This document shows, one piece after another, positions 18,415 to 26,528 of a stretch of 57,454 bases of DNA (its first letter is position 1; each line of letters opens with the position of its first letter). The position numbers were made by a program, and so were the translations under genes. The stretch lies in assembly GCA_017854485.1 (NCBI GenBank), contig JAFMHN010000006.1, positions 1 to 57,454 on the forward strand, written 5' to 3'. Below the pieces are notes generated by a model that saw nothing but the letters and a program-made list of their open reading frames with translations, was not told the origin of the DNA and searched no databases. This DNA comes from Aquiluna sp. Its GTDB lineage: Bacteria; Actinomycetota; Actinomycetes; Actinomycetales; Microbacteriaceae.

Positions 18415-20064
18415 CTACTTCGATTTCCTACCAAATCTAGCGCGCAATTGCTTGGTGACCTCGCGCAGCTCGGGTGCTTTCAAAAGCCAAAGCAGACCCA
18501 GGTAGGTAACCAACATCGCAAGACCCACCAAAATGCCGCTAGCAACAGCCGTGACAACTCGATCCAGCGGGTAGCTGCCTTCGGTAATGCCCCCCAGTTG
18601 ATCGAGCACAACAACCCCGACGAATGCGGCCGGAAGCATTGCAAGGATGAACAGCATCAGCGATCTGCCGACGCCGAAACCCTCGAGGCCACCGATTCTC
18701 CGTTTCAAAAGCAGGTAGGCAAAGATCCCCTGAATCGTCACCGAAAACGCAGTTAGCAGCGCGATGGAAACCACCAACCACTGCTTTTCAACTGTTGCGC
18801 CAAGAATCAAAGAGCCGGTGATGTGGATTGCAATCTGAATGCTGGTGAAAACAAACGGAGTCCTGGTGTCCTCCAGCGCAAAAAACGCCCGCTGCATCAT
18901 GTAAACAAAGCTGAATGGCACCAGCCCGATCATGAAGGCGGCAACCACGTTTCCGAGAGCCACCGTTGCCGGGTATTCACCTGCAAACACTCGCGCAATT
19001 GGGTAACTCAGAATGATTAGGACTGCGGTTGAGATAACGCTGACCAGCGCAATCACCCTAAGGCCAGTGGTCAAGTCCGTTTTGAAATTCGCCATGTCCT
19101 TTGCCGCCGCGTGCTTGGACATTCGAGTGAAGTAGGCGGTGGCAATAGAAACCGTGACAACCGAGTGCGGGAGCATGAAAATCAGCCAGGCAATTGCAGC
19201 GGCTGCAACCGAGGCAACCGCCTCGGTGCTGGTTCTAGCGCTCGCAGCCGTTGAGGCAACTGCGGTTTGAACCAGACCACCAATTTGAGTAACCAGCACC
19301 ATCGCGAGCGACCAGCTGGCTGCCTTCATGGCGGGTCCCAACCCAAACCCTCGGAATTTGAAATTCAGTCGTAGTTTTAGCCCAATCCGGCGCCAGCTCC
19401 AGAGCAAGATGGCGGCTTGGGCGGCAACACCGAGGGTTGCAGTTCCGGCCAGCACAGCAATTTGATCGGCGCCCCAGTTGGCTACCGATCTCACGCCAGT
19501 GGGATCGGCACCAAAGATGAGAATGAACGCTCCCAGGCCGCCCAGAGAAACAACGTTGTTTAGAACCGGCGCCCACATGTAGGGGCCAAAAGCGCTTCTG
19601 GAATTCAGCACCTCTCCGAAAACCGAGTAGAGACCATAGAAAAACAGTTGAGGTAGACACCAGTAGGCAAAAGCAGTCGCCAGGGCCAGCTGCTGCTCGG
19701 TCCAGTCCGCTGTGTAGAGGCGCACGAGCAACGGAGCGGCGATTGTGAAAATCAGCCCAACAACAAAGAACACCGTAATCGCCAGTGTTACAAATCGATC
19801 AATATAACCTTTGCCGCCGTCCGACATGGAACGCGCCCGAACCAACTGCGGAACCAAAACTGCATTCAGCACGCCGCCAACGATGATCGCGTAAACGTTG
19901 TTGGGGAGCTGGTTGGCAACGCCAAAAGCGTCCGCCGCATCGGTGGTCACGCCAATTGCCGAGGCAAGCAGCACCGCTCTAGCAAAGCCCAACAACCGCG
20001 AAACAATTGTTCCGCTGGCCATAATTAGCGAGCTTTTGGTCACCGAAGGGTTGAGGTCACTCAC
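18415..20064 (-). CDS. murJ: Lipid II flippase MurJ (MviN family)
   Basis: A 549-residue polytopic membrane protein with about 14 hydrophobic segments, the MurJ/MviN size. Recognisable parts are SLIMASGTIVSRLLGFARAVLLA at the start, the NVYAIIVGGVLNAVLVPQLVRA loop, and QRAFFALEDTRTP in the second half. It exports lipid II for peptidoglycan assembly. Unlike the mycobacterial protein it has no C-terminal kinase-like extension. It overlaps the upstream small membrane protein by 8 nt, the usual actinobacterial linkage. Confidence 0.95.
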   Translation of the reverse strand: MSDLNPSVTKSSLIMASGTIVSRLLGFARAVLLASAIGVTTDAADAFGVANQLPNNVYAIIVGGVLNAVLVPQLVRARSMSDGGKGYIDRFVTLAITVFFVVGLIFTIAAPLLVRLYTADWTEQQLALATAFAYWCLPQLFFYGLYSVFGEVLNSRSAFGPYMWAPVLNNVVSLGGLGAFILIFGADPTGVRSVANWGADQIAVLAGTATLGVAAQAAILLWSWRRIGLKLRLNFKFRGFGLGPAMKAASWSLAMVLVTQIGGLVQTAVASTAASARTSTEAVASVAAAAIAWLIFMLPHSVVTVSIATAYFTRMSKHAAAKDMANFKTDLTTGLRVIALVSVISTAVLIILSYPIARVFAGEYPATVALGNVVAAFMIGLVPFSFVYMMQRAFFALEDTRTPFVFTSIQIAIHITGSLILGATVEKQWLVVSIALLTAFSVTIQGIFAYLLLKRRIGGLEGFGVGRSLMLFILAMLPAAFVGVVVLDQLGGITEGSYPLDRVVTAVASGILVGLAMLVTYLGLLWLLKAPELREVTKQLRARFGRKSK

Positions 20065-20524
20065 CAGAACGCCTTCTTAGTTTGGACGCGGTTCGCAAGA
20101 CGCCGACCACGATCAGCGCAAACAGAGCCATGCCGAAGGTGACCAACAAGAAAAGCTCAATGTCGTAGTTCACGTTTACCTGAACCAAGACCGGCTCACC
20201 GATTGCCTCGCCATTCACGGTCAGCGAAACGGCAATTTCAACCGGACCATTCGCGATTGCCTTGATTGGCAACTCGGCAACTTCACTGGAACCGGCTGGA
20301 ACAATCAGCGTTGCTGATTCCAAAACCTCTAATCGGAAGCTATTGCTCACGGCGCTGACAACCACCTCAAGATCTTGATCAGTGGGGTTTGTGATCGTTA
20401 CTGGGATGCGGGCATCTCTGGCGACCACGTTGATGTTGCTTCCCGGCACAATGCTTGGCTCGGCTGCCTGGCTGACGCCGGGAATAAGCAGTAGCCCGAG
20501 CAGCAGAGCCGCTAGCCGCTTCAA
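20057..20524 (-). CDS. Secreted/membrane-anchored protein resembling the C-terminal part of DUF6049
   Basis: A 155-residue protein with a signal peptide (MKRLAALLLGLLLIPGVSQA), an Ig-like beta domain of about 80 residues, a membrane helix near residues 125-147 and a short basic tail (KLRRRSGE). At this position next to murJ, other actinobacteria usually encode a far longer DUF6049 glycoprotein-like protein with the same C-terminal anchor. This one looks like a minimal version containing only the signal peptide, one beta domain and the anchor. It overlaps the NUDIX gene and murJ by 4 and 8 nt. Function unknown; assignment by position and architecture. Confidence 0.7.
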   Translation of the reverse strand: MKRLAALLLGLLLIPGVSQAAEPSIVPGSNINVVARDARIPVTITNPTDQDLEVVVSAVSNSFRLEVLESATLIVPAGSSEVAELPIKAIANGPVEIAVSLTVNGEAIGEPVLVQVNVNYDIELFLLVTFGMALFALIVVGVLRTASKLRRRSGE

Positions 20525-20967
20525 GACAGCAGCTTTCTTGCTACCTCAGCGATTCCCTTTTCATTCGCATGGGCCAGCACTTCGGAGACTTCCGTCAGCG
20601 AAAACCACTGAACCTCTAGGACCTCACCGGTTGGGTCGCCCTCGCTGGTGAGTTCGCCTCCGGTTTGGCGAAGCAGAAAGTGATGCACGGTCTTGTTCAC
20701 GCGCGTCTTGCCGACGGTGAATCGGTAATTTACTTCGCCAAGCTTCGAGATCACTTCGCCGGCAATGCCGGTCTCTTCAGCAACCTCGCGCAGCGCGGTT
20801 TGCTCAAGATCCTCACCGGCTTCGACGTGGCCCTTAGGGATTACCCAGTTCCTACCGCCGCCGCGATTGCGGTGGCTAATTAGAGCAACTTTGTTTGGAT
20901 TATCGGCACTAACAACCAGGCCGCCAGCAGACACCTCACTGACAGTTATCGGCTGCTTGACGTTCAT
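20521..20967 (-). CDS. NUDIX hydrolase
   Basis: A 148-residue NUDIX pyrophosphohydrolase. The box is complete: Gly46, Glu52, Arg60-Glu61, Glu64-Glu65 and Gly67 in GHVEAGEDL...REVAEETGI. The preceding NWVIPKGH pattern resembles MutT/diadenosine-polyphosphate-type members. The substrate cannot be told. The gene is leaderless: TAGAGT lies 6 nt before the ATG at 20967. It diverges from the CCA-adding enzyme gene, an arrangement conserved in many actinobacteria. Confidence 0.92.
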   Translation of the reverse strand: MNVKQPITVSEVSAGGLVVSADNPNKVALISHRNRGGGRNWVIPKGHVEAGEDLEQTALREVAEETGIAGEVISKLGEVNYRFTVGKTRVNKTVHHFLLRQTGGELTSEGDPTGEVLEVQWFSLTEVSEVLAHANEKGIAEVARKLLS

Positions 20968-20973
20968 AACCCA

Positions 20974-20979
20974 ACTCTA
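20974..20979 (-). promoter_or_regulatory. -10 element of leaderless NUDIX promoter
   Basis: TAGAGT on the minus strand is 6 nt before the ATG at 20967, so transcription should begin at or next to the start codon. No ribosome site is present. Confidence 0.55.
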
Positions 20980-21006
20980 CTTGGCGACTGTGGCAAGCTA
21001 TTGCCC

Positions 21007-22425
21007 ATGCAAGCTGTTGCCGACGCCCTGAAGAATCTTTCGGACAATACAAACAATCCATTGTTTGATGTCCTGGGAGGTGCCTTTGACGCAGCCGGCG
21101 AGGAGCTGTCGCTTGTCGGTGGGCCAGTCCGAGACGCGATTCTGGGTCGGGTGGCACTGGATTTAGACTTCACCACAAGTGCTGATCCCGACAAGATCTT
21201 GAAAATTGTGAAGCCGTTGGCATCAGCTACCTGGGACGTCGGGCGTGAGTTCGGCACGATTGCCGCCCAGATCGGTGATCACAAGATCGAGATCACCAGC
21301 TATCGAGCAGACAGCTACGACAAAGGCTCCCGGAAACCGACAGTCGAGTTTGGTGACAATCTTGAGGACGACCTAAAACGTCGAGACTTCACCGTCAATG
21401 CGATGGCGCTTCGGCTGCCATCAAAGACTTTTGTCGATCCACACCAGGGGCTTCGCGACCTGATGCTAGAGACCCTGAGAACCCCAGCAGCCCCGGAAAT
21501 CTCATTCTCGGATGACCCGCTTCGAATGATGCGTGCGGCTAGGTTCACCTCCCAGCTTGGATTTGAGTTGGACCCAGCAGCATTTACCGCAATGCGTGAC
21601 ATGGCAAGTCGAATCGAAATCATTTCAGCTGAGCGGGTCAGGGACGAGCTGAGCAAACTATTGATTTCTAAAAACCCGCAGCCTGGCCTGGAGTTGCTGG
21701 TTGAGAGCGGGATTGCCGAGCTGGTTCTGCCCGAGCTGCCGGCACTTCGCCTGGAGGTAGACGAGCACCACCACCACAAGGATGTTTACCAGCACAGCCT
21801 GACCGTAGTTGCGCAGGCGATTTCTCTTGAGCCCCAGTATGGCTTTGATCGCGATCTAACCCTGAGGTTGGCAGCTCTACTGCACGACATCGGAAAGCCG
21901 GCAACTAGAAAACTTGAGCAGGGCGGGTCGGTCACCTTTCACCACCACGATGTGGTGGGGGCGAAGCTTGCCAAAAAGCGCCTGATGGCACTTCGCTTCG
22001 ACAACGACACCATCAAGGCGGTCTGTCGTTTGATCGAACTTCACCTGCGATTCTTTGGATATTCGGACCAGCAGTGGAGCGATAGCGCGGTGAGGCGCTA
22101 TGTCAGAGATGCCGATGATCAACTAAAGCGACTGCACATTCTCACCCGAGCCGACGTCACAACCAGGAACCAGCGCAAAGCTGATCGCTTGGCCCATGCC
22201 TATGACGACCTGGAGGCCAGAATCAAAGTCTTGGCCGAACAAGAGCAGCTGGATGCGATGCGCCCGGACCTCGATGGCGAAGAGATCATGCAGCTACTGG
22301 GCATCAAGCCTGGTCGCGAAGTCGGTCAGGCCTACAACTTCCTGCTCGAACTAAGGCTTGACGAAGGCGCAATTGGCAAGGATGAAGCCAAAAAACGCTT
22401 GCTTGAGTGGTGGCCGAACCGCTAG
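21007..22425 (+). CDS. CCA tRNA nucleotidyltransferase
   Basis: Adds or repairs the 3' CCA of tRNAs; 472 residues from the ATG at 21007 (a TTG at 21001 is also in frame). The nucleotidyltransferase head has LVGGPVRDAILG and the catalytic DLDFTT, then the RRDFTVNAMA and DDPLRMMRAARF motifs that bind tRNA and nucleotide. The C-terminal half has an HD domain (LLHDIGKPATR, with HHHH upstream at DEHHHHKD), as in actinobacterial PcnA/Cca. Both tRNA genes in this window lack encoded CCA, so this enzyme is essential to mature them. No clear ribosome site is seen. Confidence 0.94.
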   Translation: MQAVADALKNLSDNTNNPLFDVLGGAFDAAGEELSLVGGPVRDAILGRVALDLDFTTSADPDKILKIVKPLASATWDVGREFGTIAAQIGDHKIEITSYRADSYDKGSRKPTVEFGDNLEDDLKRRDFTVNAMALRLPSKTFVDPHQGLRDLMLETLRTPAAPEISFSDDPLRMMRAARFTSQLGFELDPAAFTAMRDMASRIEIISAERVRDELSKLLISKNPQPGLELLVESGIAELVLPELPALRLEVDEHHHHKDVYQHSLTVVAQAISLEPQYGFDRDLTLRLAALLHDIGKPATRKLEQGGSVTFHHHDVVGAKLAKKRLMALRFDNDTIKAVCRLIELHLRFFGYSDQQWSDSAVRRYVRDADDQLKRLHILTRADVTTRNQRKADRLAHAYDDLEARIKVLAEQEQLDAMRPDLDGEEIMQLLGIKPGREVGQAYNFLLELRLDEGAIGKDEAKKRLLEWWPNR

Positions 22426-22461
22426 TGTTGTCAGGTTGCCTAGGCAATAACAATGCAAAAC

Positions 22462-22505
22462 CCTCCTGTCACGGAGAGACCGTGACCGATTTAGACCGAA
22501 GGAGG
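22462..22505 (+). promoter_or_regulatory. Candidate rpsF mRNA leader that can hide the ribosome site
   Basis: A perfect 7-bp hairpin, GTCACGG (22468-22474), loop AGAGA, CCGTGAC (22480-22486), is flanked by CCTCCT (22462-22467) and AGGAGG (22500-22505). These two outer strands are complementary and AGGAGG is the rpsF Shine-Dalgarno site. An ACCGA occurs just before it. Leaders with a CCG-containing bulge that bind S6:S18 are known upstream of rpsF in several phyla. Here the structure is deduced by eye only. Confidence 0.45.
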
Positions 22506-22515
22506 TGGGTTAGCT

Positions 22516-22920
22516 ATGCATAACTACGAGCTGATGGTCATTATGGACCCCTCAGAAGATGAGCGCACAGTAGCCCCAACACTCGACAAGTTCCTAAAGG
22601 TAATCACCACAGCTGGTGGCACCGTGGACAAGATCGATATTTGGGGTCGCCGTCGCATGACATACGAAATCAAGAAGCACTCAGAAGGGCTATACGCAGT
22701 CATCAACATGACCTGCAGCTCCGAGGCTGTTATCGAGCTTGACCGTCAGCTAAGGCTGAACGAGTCATTCCTTAGAACCAAGGTTCTAAGGCTGGAAGAT
22801 GCAGTATTCAGCATCAACCCAATGGAATTTGTCCCAGAAGAGAAGCCAGCACGTGCCGGCCGCGGTGGACCCCGTGGTGGAGCACGCGGCAAGCGTCCAG
22901 CAGGCGCAAAGGCTGACTAA
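22516..22920 (+). CDS. rpsF: 30S ribosomal protein S6
   Basis: A 134-residue S6 with the family start [12 protein letters not shown] and the conserved [16 protein letters not shown] segment. The C-terminus is an Arg/Gly-rich tail ([16 protein letters not shown]) longer than in E. coli. A strong AGGAGG site lies 10 nt before the ATG. First gene of rpsF-ssb-rpsR-rplI; its stop overlaps the ssb start by 1 nt. Confidence 0.97.
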   Translation: MHNYELMVIMDPSEDERTVAPTLDKFLKVITTAGGTVDKIDIWGRRRMTYEIKKHSEGLYAVINMTCSSEAVIELDRQLRLNESFLRTKVLRLEDAVFSINPMEFVPEEKPARAGRGGPRGGARGKRPAGAKAD

Positions 22921-23411
22921 TGGCAGGCGAGGTTAGCGTAACCATCGTTGGCAACTTGGCCGACGATCCGGAACTCCGCTACACCCAGGGTGGTGTCGCC
23001 GTGGCTTCAGTCCGCGTTGGCTCAACCCCAAGAACCTTTAACCGTTCCACCAACGAGTGGGTAGACGGCGAGACCGTATGGGTTCGTTGCACCGCATGGC
23101 GCGAGGTTGCAGAAAACGTAGCTCAGTCACTGACCAAGGGAACCCGTGTTGTGGTTACCGGTCGACTGAAGCCACCTTCTGCCTACCAGAGCGCTCAGGG
23201 TGAAGCGAGAGCGTCGCTTGAGCTGGAAATCGACGAAATTGGACCATCACTGCGCTACGCAACAGCGAGCGTAACAAGGCGTGCCCGCGAGGGTTCTGCT
23301 CAGGTTGAGTCACCTTGGGGTGGCCAGCAGGCAGAAACAAAGCAGGCCTCCTCTGGAGCTGAAGCATGGGCAAACCCCGCTACAGCACCGAGTGACGAAG
23401 CACCTTTTTAG
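22920..23411 (+). CDS. ssb: Single-stranded DNA-binding protein
   Basis: A 163-residue SSB with one OB-fold (about residues 4-110): VTIVGNLADDPELRYTQGG at the start, then VRCTAWREVAENVAQSL and GRLKPP. A flexible linker follows and the protein ends SDEAPF, the acidic interaction tail that recruits replication and repair proteins. It sits in the conserved rpsF-ssb-rpsR-rplI order. Start ATG at 22920 overlaps the rpsF stop. Confidence 0.97.
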   Translation: MAGEVSVTIVGNLADDPELRYTQGGVAVASVRVGSTPRTFNRSTNEWVDGETVWVRCTAWREVAENVAQSLTKGTRVVVTGRLKPPSAYQSAQGEARASLELEIDEIGPSLRYATASVTRRAREGSAQVESPWGGQQAETKQASSGAEAWANPATAPSDEAPF

Positions 23412-23433
23412 AAAGACCTAGGAGACAAATAAC

Positions 23434-23688
23434 ATGGCAGGAAAGTCAGCTGACCGCCGCAAGAAGATGAACTCTAAGTTCGACAAACTTGCGCCGGCAA
23501 AGACGATCAAGATCGAGGTAATCGATTACAAGGACGTCGCAACACTTCGCAAATTCGTAACCGACCGCGGCAAAATCCGTGCTCGTCGTATCACCGGTGC
23601 AACGGTGCAGGACCAGCGCAAGATTGCTACGGCCATCAAGAACGCACGAGAAATGGCGATCATGCCATACTCCGGTTCTGGACGCTAG
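23434..23688 (+). CDS. rpsR: 30S ribosomal protein S18 (cysteine-free form)
   Basis: An 84-residue S18 with [19 protein letters not shown] and [23 protein letters not shown]. There is no cysteine anywhere: the N-terminal CxxC zinc site of the C+ form is replaced by [12 protein letters not shown]. It is therefore of the zinc-independent type although located in the main ribosomal operon. Ribosome site AGGAGACAAAT precedes the ATG. Confidence 0.96.
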   Translation: MAGKSADRRKKMNSKFDKLAPAKTIKIEVIDYKDVATLRKFVTDRGKIRARRITGATVQDQRKIATAIKNAREMAIMPYSGSGR

Positions 23689-23699
23689 GAGATAAGCAC

Positions 23700-24152
23700 A
23701 TGTCAAAACTAATTCTGACCAACGAGGTCTCGGGCCTTGGCTCTGCAGGCGATGTCGTTGAGGTCAAGGATGGTTACGCACGTAACTTCCTAGTACCAAA
23801 CGGCCTAGCTGTTGTCTGGAGCCGCGGTGGCGAGAAGCAGGTCACACAGATCCGCGACGCACGCGACGCACGCGCCATTGCATCTGAAGAGATCGCCATG
23901 GAAATCAAGTCAAAGTTGGAGGGAACCGTCCTTCGCATCACTGCAAAGGCCGGCGCCAACGGCCGCCTGTTTGGCGCAGTGAAGACCTCCGACATCGCAG
24001 ATGCCGTCAAGGCACTGGGATTCGGTGATGTTGACAAGCGCAAGATCGAATTTGCATCATCGATCCGCACAACCGGTGACTACGAGGCGAGTGTTCGTTT
24101 GAACTCTGACCTAGTTGCCCAGGTAAAGCTTCAGGTGGTAGCTGCTAAGTAG
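23700..24152 (+). CDS. rplI: 50S ribosomal protein L9
   Basis: A 150-residue L9 with the N-terminal RNA-binding domain ([25 protein letters not shown]) and a C-terminal domain joined by a helix. Length is normal. AGGAGAT precedes the ATG. It closes the operon and is followed at once by a strong terminator. Confidence 0.97.
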   Translation: MSKLILTNEVSGLGSAGDVVEVKDGYARNFLVPNGLAVVWSRGGEKQVTQIRDARDARAIASEEIAMEIKSKLEGTVLRITAKAGANGRLFGAVKTSDIADAVKALGFGDVDKRKIEFASSIRTTGDYEASVRLNSDLVAQVKLQVVAAK

Positions 24153-24165
24153 TGGCTCACCATAG

Positions 24166-24200
24166 GAACAACCCGTCGGAAACGGCGGGTTGTTCTCTTT
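24166..24200 (+). terminator. Intrinsic terminator after rplI
   Basis: GAACAACCCG (24166-24175) pairs with CGGGTTGTTC (24186-24195), extended by inner base pairs to a GAAA tetraloop, and is followed by TCTTTT. It ends the rpsF-rplI operon just before the DnaA-box cluster. Confidence 0.92.
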
Positions 24201-24204
24201 TAAG

Positions 24205-24390
24205 GGGATGTTTTCCACAACCTTGAGGTTGAGCTTTAGAGTTTTCAACAATATATTTATCCACAGCTAGATGCCAGTAAACTAAAGGGATAGCGAAAGT
24301 TGTTAGTTTTTTATCCACAGGTTATCCACAGTTACTAACAGGTTTCATCGGCGTGTTTCCACAGGGTTATCCACAGTTATCCGCAGACTG
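24205..24390. other. Cluster of DnaA boxes upstream of dnaB
   Basis: The 302-bp rplI-dnaB gap carries four perfect DnaA boxes, all TTATCCACA on the plus strand: 24257-24265, 24311-24319, 24322-24330, 24367-24375. One-mismatch boxes are at 24211-24219 (TTTTCCACA) and 24377-24385 (TTATCCGCA), with a weaker GTTTCCACA at 24355-24363. Spacing between neighbours can be as little as 1-2 nt, as in initiator-binding arrays. The stretch 24241-24260 is AT-rich. The cluster could control dnaB, titrate DnaA or take part in replication initiation. Confidence 0.85.
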
Positions 24391-24454
24391 ATTTGTATGC
24401 ACCGTGTCGGTGCCCCAAGCTATACATGGTTTATCGCAAATCCGGAGGGAATAT

Positions 24455-25798
24455 ATGTCGATGTTGGCGCCTTCAACGGCAGCGGATCCACGCGTACCCC
24501 CGCACAACCTTGAAGCAGAACAGTCCACTCTAGGTGGCATGCTGCTGAGCCAAGAGGCAGTGGCAGAAGTTGTTGAGGAAGTCAGCAGCTTTGACTTCTA
24601 CGCCGGTAAGCATGAATTGATTTTCAACGCAATCGTGAACCTTTTTGGAAAAGGCGAACCGACTGACGTTATCGCAGTTACTGATGAACTAAATAAGCAG
24701 GGAAATCTTCTAAAAGCCGGCGGTAGCGACTACCTGCACTCACTTGCAAGCTATGTTCCGACCGCAGCTGCCGCTGGTTACTACGCGAGCATCGTTGCCG
24801 AAAAGGCAATTCTTAGAAGGTTGATCGAGGCCGGGACCAGGATTGCCCAGTCTGGCTATGAGAGCCAGGGCGAAGTTGTGGATCTTGTGAACCAAGCCCA
24901 GGCTGACCTTTATAAGGTGGCCAGCCAGTCCTCCAAGGAGGACTATGTTGGCCTGAGCGAATCGCTTGAAGCGGCCATTCACGAAATTGAAGTGGCTCAG
25001 AATCGTGGCGGCGAGCTCACTGGAACCCCTACCGGTTTCACGGATCTAGATGCCTATACCCATGGATTGCACCCCGGACAGCTGGTTATTGTTGCGGCCA
25101 GGCCCGCGGTTGGTAAGTCGACATTTGCTCTGGATATCGCCAGAAACGCATCGGTCAAGCACAACCAAGCGACGATCTTCTTCTCGCTCGAAATGGGTCG
25201 GGCTGAAATCGCAATGCGAATGCTCAGCGCCGAAAGCTCGATTTACCTGCAGAGCATGCGTAAAGGAACAATTTCTGACGGCGACTGGACCAGGCTCGCA
25301 GCGGTGAGAGGTCGGATCAATGATGCACCGCTCTACATCGATGACTCTCCAAACATGTCTCTGGTTGAAATTAGGGCTAAGTGCCGTCGCCTCGCTCAGC
25401 AGGTTGACCTGAAGTTGGTGGTCATCGACTACATCCAGCTGATGTCCAGCGGTAAGAAGGTCGAGTCGCGTCAGCAAGAGGTTTCTGAGTTCTCAAGGGC
25501 GCTGAAGCTGCTCGCCAAAGAGCTCGGAGTCCCGGTTGTTGCCCTGTCACAGCTAAACCGTCAGGCAGAACAGTCCAAGGACAAGCGGCCAGAGCTTTCT
25601 CACCTGCGTGAATCCGGATCTCTGGAGCAGGACGCCGACGTTGTCGTACTGCTTCACCGAGAGGGTATTTATGAGCGGGATCATCCGCGTGCAGGCGAGG
25701 CAGATCTGATTCTTGCCAAGCAGCGAAATGGACCAACCGGAACGGTCACAGTTGCCTTCCATGGACAGTATTCGCGTTTCGTGAATATGCCAAGCTAG
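24455..25798 (+). CDS. dnaB: Replicative DNA helicase DnaB
   Basis: Hexameric 5'-3' helicase of the replication fork; 447 residues from the ATG at 24455. That start has GGAGGG 6 nt upstream; the frame is open to 24404 but has no such site. The N-terminal collar begins PPHNLEAEQSTLGGMLL; the RecA-like domain has Walker A ARPAVGKST, Walker B LKLVVIDYIQLM, and the C-terminal LSHLRESGSLEQDADVV and AKQRNGPTG motifs. No intein is present. Its upstream region is filled with DnaA boxes. Confidence 0.97.
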   Translation: MSMLAPSTAADPRVPPHNLEAEQSTLGGMLLSQEAVAEVVEEVSSFDFYAGKHELIFNAIVNLFGKGEPTDVIAVTDELNKQGNLLKAGGSDYLHSLASYVPTAAAAGYYASIVAEKAILRRLIEAGTRIAQSGYESQGEVVDLVNQAQADLYKVASQSSKEDYVGLSESLEAAIHEIEVAQNRGGELTGTPTGFTDLDAYTHGLHPGQLVIVAARPAVGKSTFALDIARNASVKHNQATIFFSLEMGRAEIAMRMLSAESSIYLQSMRKGTISDGDWTRLAAVRGRINDAPLYIDDSPNMSLVEIRAKCRRLAQQVDLKLVVIDYIQLMSSGKKVESRQQEVSEFSRALKLLAKELGVPVVALSQLNRQAEQSKDKRPELSHLRESGSLEQDADVVVLLHREGIYERDHPRAGEADLILAKQRNGPTGTVTVAFHGQYSRFVNMPS

Positions 25799-25802
25799 GC
25801 AC

Positions 25803-26306
25803 GTGCAAATACTTTTTGGCCTTAGGGCCGCTCTCTCGTTCGGTCTCGGCGTTCTAATCACCTTCACACAGGCCCACACCTATGGTGTTGGGTCGGCCGT
25901 GCTCGCTGGCTTTGGACTCCTGTTGGGCCTGAGTTCCTTGGGTTATATCTTGCGAGTCAAGAAGTTCCAGTGGCTTATTCCGCTGCTGATCATCGCCACA
26001 CTGGTAGGCGTTTTGGCTCTTGTCACCTTCATAGATCAAACGCTCCAAGAGGTTCTTTTCTTGCCCCTGGTAGCGCTGTTTGGTCTTTCATTTGCAGCCT
26101 TCGAGAGCTATCTGGCCAGAAGGCATCGTGGCTCGTCAGCACTGGGCAGAGATTTTGCCATCAGCGCTGTTTTGAGCCTTGCCCTTGGCCTCGTATTTTT
26201 GCTGGCACCGCTTGATGAGGTTAGTGCTGTCGGTTTTCTTGGTGCCTATCTGGCAATTAGCGGTGTTTTTTGGGGTATCACGGCCGCTAGCCCGCAACCG
26301 AAGTAG
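25803..26306 (+). CDS. Polytopic membrane protein of unknown function
   Basis: A 167-residue protein made mostly of six hydrophobic segments in three helix pairs, with a short basic loop (ARRHRGSS) in the middle. The pattern is reminiscent of HdeD/DUF308-type proteins, but I cannot assign it. The start is GTG at 25803, 4 nt after the dnaB stop, so it is likely co-transcribed or coupled. A second small membrane protein follows 9 nt later. Confidence 0.7.
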   Translation: MQILFGLRAALSFGLGVLITFTQAHTYGVGSAVLAGFGLLLGLSSLGYILRVKKFQWLIPLLIIATLVGVLALVTFIDQTLQEVLFLPLVALFGLSFAAFESYLARRHRGSSALGRDFAISAVLSLALGLVFLLAPLDEVSAVGFLGAYLAISGVFWGITAASPQPK

Positions 26307-26315
26307 GCTTGAGTC

Positions 26316-26528
26316 GTGAAACGATTTGTAAACCTAAAAAGCTACATGGTGATGTCCACTGTCGCCGCATTGTTTGTCGGACTCATCGTCCTCTTCGGCA
26401 CCAGATTTGTTGAGCAGGCCATCATTTGGGCGCTGGCAACTTTCATAATCTCTCTAGTGGTTGTTGCAACTCTGGATCTGAGCTTTAAGCCAGATGATCA
26501 GGACCCAAACAAGCCAAGGCTGCGCTAG
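26316..26528 (+). CDS. Small two-helix membrane protein
   Basis: A 70-residue protein with two hydrophobic segments (about residues 11-28 and 33-52) and a polar C-terminal tail ending KPDDQDPNKPRLR. The start is a GTG at 26316. Its last 4 nt overlap the convergent purB stop. No function is recognised; the regular membrane topology and operon position support a real gene. Confidence 0.65.
   Translation: MKRFVNLKSYMVMSTVAALFVGLIVLFGTRFVEQAIIWALATFIISLVVVATLDLSFKPDDQDPNKPRLR

Noticed and set aside
23860-23876. Short tandem repeat (gcgacgcac ×2) in rplI as a possible CRISPR or VNTR
   Set aside because: Only two copies within a conserved coding region (Arg-Asp-Ala repeated); normal protein sequence.
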